From CAZTPJ01 sp964614515 (GTDB lineage Bacteria; Planctomycetota; Phycisphaerae; Phycisphaerales; UBA1924): 32,551 nt of DNA. Of the stretch, positions 29,819 to 32,551 are shown piece by piece (position 1 is the stretch's first letter; every line of letters starts with the position of its first letter). The stretch is from NCBI GenBank assembly GCA_964614515.1, contig CAZTPJ010000044.1, positions 1 through 32,551 on the forward strand, given 5' to 3'. A program made the translations under genes and the position numbers. The notes below the pieces were generated by a model that searched no databases, was not told the origin of the DNA, and saw only the letters and a list, made by a program, of their open reading frames with translations.

Positions 29819-30784
29819 ATGCCTGCCGAACCCATCCAGATTCACAGCACCCGCCTCGCCCCATCGCCCACGGGGGCTTTGCACCTGGGAAATGCCCGGA
29901 CGTTTCTCATCAACTGGGCCATCGCGCGACGCGAGGGCTGGCGAATCATCCTGAGAATCGAGGATCTCGACGGCCCCCGCATCGACCCGGCCGCCAGCGA
30001 AGCGGCCATCGACACGCTCCGATGGCTCGGAATCGATTGGGACATCGGGCCGGTGTTTCAGTCGCATGACCTGCGGCCGTATCGGGAAGCGATGGAGTTT
30101 CTCGCGTCGCGGGGCCTGGTGTATCCGAGTGAACTCTCGCGGAAGGAGATCGCTGAAGCGGCGTCCGCGCCACAGGAGGGGTCACGCGAAACGGTGTTCC
30201 CCGCATCTCTGCGCCCGCGTGAGTTTCCCGGCGCGTTCACCGATCCCGCGACCAACTGGCGCTTCGCCACGCCGCCGGGCATCGTCGAGATTGAAGACGC
30301 GTTCATGGGGCCGCAGCGAATCGAGCCGGCCTTGAACATCGGCGACTTCGTGATCTGGATGCGCAGCGGGCAGCCGTCGTATCAACTGGCGGTGGTTGTT
30401 GACGATCATCGCCAGGGCGTGACGCAGGTGGTGCGCGGCAATGACCTGCTCGACTCGGCGGGACGACAGGTGCTGCTGTATCGCGCGATGGGTCTTGGCC
30501 CGATTCCGACATACACACACCTGCCGCTGGTGCGTGGGGCAGATGGCCGTCGACTCGCCAAGCGCCACGGCGACACGCGCCTGACCACGTATCGCCATCG
30601 CGGCGTTCGGGCGGAGCGCATCATCGCGCTGCTCGCGAGGTGGTGCGGGATTTCGAGCGGAGGCTCGCTTTCCGCAGCCGAATTCGCCCTCGCCCTGAAC
30701 CTCGATACCATTGACCGATCGGATGTGGTCTTCACACCGGAGGATGACGCATGGCTTCTGGAAACAACACCGTCCGCGCCGTGA
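29819..30784 (+). CDS. gluQRS: tRNA glutamyl-Q(34) synthetase
   Basis: A 321-residue paralogue of the catalytic half of glutamyl-tRNA synthetase. It has 'APSPTGALHLGNARTFLINW' (HIGH-type motif HLGN, residues 22-25), 'RIEDLDGPR', 'NIGDFVIWMRSGQPSYQLAV', 'VVRGNDLLDSAGRQ' and 'LAKRHGDTRL' (KMSKS-type, 248-251), and no anticodon-binding domain. It attaches glutamate to queuosine 34 of tRNA-Asp. The zinc-binding cysteine cluster found around residues 100-120 in the E. coli protein is absent here ('YPSELSRKEIAEAASAPQEG'). The 3' end overlaps the DUF192 gene by 34 bases. Confidence 0.94.
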   Translation: MPAEPIQIHSTRLAPSPTGALHLGNARTFLINWAIARREGWRIILRIEDLDGPRIDPAASEAAIDTLRWLGIDWDIGPVFQSHDLRPYREAMEFLASRGLVYPSELSRKEIAEAASAPQEGSRETVFPASLRPREFPGAFTDPATNWRFATPPGIVEIEDAFMGPQRIEPALNIGDFVIWMRSGQPSYQLAVVVDDHRQGVTQVVRGNDLLDSAGRQVLLYRAMGLGPIPTYTHLPLVRGADGRRLAKRHGDTRLTTYRHRGVRAERIIALLARWCGISSGGSLSAAEFALALNLDTIDRSDVVFTPEDDAWLLETTPSAP

Positions 30785-31410
30785 TCGCCGGGTCCGCGCT
30801 GCTCGTGCTGGGCGTGAGCGTCTGGGGCGTGAGCGCGTGCGAACAGGGCGGACTCTCGCAGCCCGATGGCACGGGCAAAGGCAACACGGCGACGGAAGTC
30901 AAGAAGGAAACCGTCTCGATCGGCGGCAAGACGTTCAAACTGGAACTGGCCGTCGATGCCAAGTCGCGATTCAAAGGGCTGTCGGGCCGTGAGGAGATCG
31001 CGGCCGACGGGGGGATGCTGTTCGCGTTTCCGGGTCCGCAGCCGCGGTTGTATTTCGTGATGCGCGATTGTCCGATTCCGATTGACATCATCTTCCTCGA
31101 TGGGACAGGTCGCATCGTGGCGATGCATGCGATGCTGCCGGAGCCGCCGCGAACCGAGGCGGAGAAGGTTCTCTCGCCGTCGCGCGCCGGGCAGCCCGAG
31201 TGGGAGTGGGTGAACGCGGACTATGAATCGCGTCTGAAACGCTACCCCAGTCGTCACGATGCTCAGTTTGTCATCGAGATCAAGGGCGGGCTGCTCGAGG
31301 AACTCAAACTCGAGGAGGGCCAGCGGATCAACATCGACACTCGGCGACTTTCGCGCCTGGCGCGGGAGGCCCACCAGCGCGACCAACAGGCACTCACGCC
31401 GGGGCGATAG
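30751..31410 (+). CDS. DUF192 lipoprotein
   Basis: A 219-residue protein. 'AVIAGSALLVLGVSVWGVSA' and Cys30 form a lipoprotein signal with lipobox V-S-A-C. The DUF192 domain spans residues about 52-205: 'LAVDAKSRFKGLSGREEIAA', 'GGMLFAFPGPQPRLYFVMRD', 'CPIPIDIIFLDGTGRIVAMH' and 'YVIE+..G' as 'FVIEIKGGLLEEL'. Family function is unknown; members are exported or lipid-anchored. A segment between the two halves (residues about 130-165) is longer than usual and acidic/basic. It starts inside gluQRS, so both are probably co-transcribed. Confidence 0.93.
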   Translation: MASGNNTVRAVIAGSALLVLGVSVWGVSACEQGGLSQPDGTGKGNTATEVKKETVSIGGKTFKLELAVDAKSRFKGLSGREEIAADGGMLFAFPGPQPRLYFVMRDCPIPIDIIFLDGTGRIVAMHAMLPEPPRTEAEKVLSPSRAGQPEWEWVNADYESRLKRYPSRHDAQFVIEIKGGLLEELKLEEGQRINIDTRRLSRLAREAHQRDQQALTPGR

Positions 31411-31486
31411 ATCGCCGATACGGGCTGTCGGAGCATCCCGCGCGGCACTTCCTGCGCAGCCGGGAACGCTGACGGAGCCTCGACGC

Positions 31487-32551
31487 GTGTCAACGCCCAA
31501 GACCGGCTATGTGATAACCGTCGCGGCCTCGCCGAACTTGCGCGAGGTCGCCGACACACTCCTCACAAACATCCGCGACGCATGGCCTGGCGATCCACCT
31601 GATGTTCGAATCCTCACGCTCGACGCGCTTGTGTCGGGCCTGCGGCCGTGGGATGAAGGGGGGCATGTTGCGCCGGGCGAATCGCTGCTGGTGCTGATCG
31701 GCGCGAACGAACCGGCCCTGCGGACGCTTCGATTGCGCGATGCGCTGCTTGGCGCGCTGGCCCCGGCGCTGGTGCTGTATGAAGATCCCGACGCACCCGA
31801 GATGCGAGATCAGGTCGGACCGATCGTCATGCGCACGCTGGACATCGCCGCAACCACGGCCTCGACGATCCTCCACGCCATGGCTACGCGGCAGGAAGCC
31901 ATCGAAACCATCCGCAAGCAATGGCAGATCGCCGCCCACCTGCAAAGCGGGATGCACAGCGACGTCGATCGCCTCCACGAAGAACTCAGCCTCGCCGCCA
32001 CGGTGCAGCGCGAATGGATGCCGCGCGAGATGCCCACGGCCGACGGGTATGAATTCGGCGTTCTCTTCCGTCCCGCGGGATATGTCAGCGGCGACATCTT
32101 CGACATCTATGACCTGGGCAAGGGGCGCACGGGGTTCTATGTCGCCGATGCGATGGGCCACGGAGTCCCGGCCGCGCTGATGACCCTCATGATCGCACGC
32201 TCACTGCGATCGTTCGACAAGAGCGAGCATCCCGCGCCGCCGGAAGTCGCCCTTCAACGGCTCAATCGCGAACTGCTCCACGGCAACAAGGGTCGCGCGC
32301 GGTTCGCCACGGCCGTCTGCGGCACGATCGACACCAACACCGGCAAGGTCCGCCTCGCGTGCGCGGGGCATCCGCCGCCGGTGATCGCGGGGGGGGGGAC
32401 GATCCGCCCCGTGCAGGTTGACGGCGCGCTGCTGGGCGTTTTCGCCGAAGTCGAGTATCAGGCCGTGGAACTCACGCTCGCCGCCGGAGAAACGCTGTTG
32501 CTGTACAGCGATGGGTTTGAACTCGCGTTTGGCGACGGGGAGAAGCATCGC
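31487..32551 (+). CDS. SpoIIE/RsbU-type PP2C phosphatase (partial)
   Basis: The first 355 residues of a protein cut by the window end. Residues 1-125 look like an alpha/beta receiver-like domain without clear catalytic Asp ('GYVITVAASPNLREVADTLL', 'SLLVLIGANEPALRTLRLRD'). A helical linker ('ATRQEAIETIRKQWQIAAHL') follows. From about 165 the SpoIIE phosphatase domain begins: 'LAATVQREWMPREMPTADGY', 'GYVSGDIFDIYDL', 'GFYVADAMGHGVPAALMTLM', 'LACAGHPPPVI', 'GALLGVF' and 'LLLYSDGFELAF', with the metal-binding aspartates. It should dephosphorylate an anti-anti-sigma factor. The GTG start has GGAG upstream. A G10 run (32389-32398) lies in the domain. Confidence 0.92.
   Translation, partial: MSTPKTGYVITVAASPNLREVADTLLTNIRDAWPGDPPDVRILTLDALVSGLRPWDEGGHVAPGESLLVLIGANEPALRTLRLRDALLGALAPALVLYEDPDAPEMRDQVGPIVMRTLDIAATTASTILHAMATRQEAIETIRKQWQIAAHLQSGMHSDVDRLHEELSLAATVQREWMPREMPTADGYEFGVLFRPAGYVSGDIFDIYDLGKGRTGFYVADAMGHGVPAALMTLMIARSLRSFDKSEHPAPPEVALQRLNRELLHGNKGRARFATAVCGTIDTNTGKVRLACAGHPPPVIAGGGTIRPVQVDGALLGVFAEVEYQAVELTLAAGETLLLYSDGFELAFGDGEKHR

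Overview
The window looks like a piece of a high-GC planctomycete chromosome, most likely class Phycisphaerae. The main reason is a repeated C-terminal module of about 60 residues, two Ca-binding-type loops of the form DCDTSTGxGVxDIFDFLCFGN ending in Gly-Cys at the extreme C-terminus. It sits at the end of six exported proteins and matches what I know as 'GC-type dockerin' anchoring of Phycisphaerales. DUF1559-like pseudopilins, a PEP-CTERM-like tail and interspersed GC-rich palindromes agree with this. The assignment is inference, because no rRNA is present.

Region 1 (1-6117) is sulfur metabolism with an accessory insertion. A cystathionine gamma-lyase/synthase family gene (partial, minus strand) and a cystathionine beta-synthase with a CBS-domain pair (minus strand) lie about 3.2 kb apart. 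Between them are a compact four-gene minus-strand module (small helical protein, minimal nucleotidyltransferase, DUF433 protein, PD-(D/E)XK-like protein), a membrane protein and a VapBC toxin-antitoxin pair. A DUF4259-like gene follows.

Region 2 (6132-14323) is mostly housekeeping: a small unknown protein, plsY and tmk (overlapping), an HU/IHF-type protein, an atypical Fur-family regulator, an SDR oxidoreductase, glutamate dehydrogenase, a degenerate receiver protein and a six-domain ribosomal protein S1. Its intergenic spaces hold a triple 40-bp palindrome array and a 27-bp inverted-repeat element.

Region 3 (14324-24685) is an exported-protein region on the plus strand. It has a large unknown exported protein, five consecutive GC-dockerin proteins (beta-sandwich-like, GATase-like, alpha/beta hydrolase, propeller-like) and a beta-helix protein without the dockerin. 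Several have good sigma70-type promoters, and strong intrinsic terminators close two of the units.

Region 4 (24757-29397) has an HNH endonuclease, a highly structured spacer, then a clear cobalamin riboswitch with its own promoter. It leads a three-gene operon coupled by ATGA overlaps: a PEP-CTERM-like exported protein, a PQQ-type propeller with a GC-dockerin, and a pseudopilin-like protein. No known B12 enzyme or transporter is seen, so this is the most unusual unit. Each of the three genes also carries a G or C tract of 9-10 bases.

Region 5 (29481-32551) holds pterin-4a-carbinolamine dehydratase (minus strand), tRNA glutamyl-Q(34) synthetase, a DUF192 lipoprotein and a SpoIIE-type phosphatase cut by the window end.
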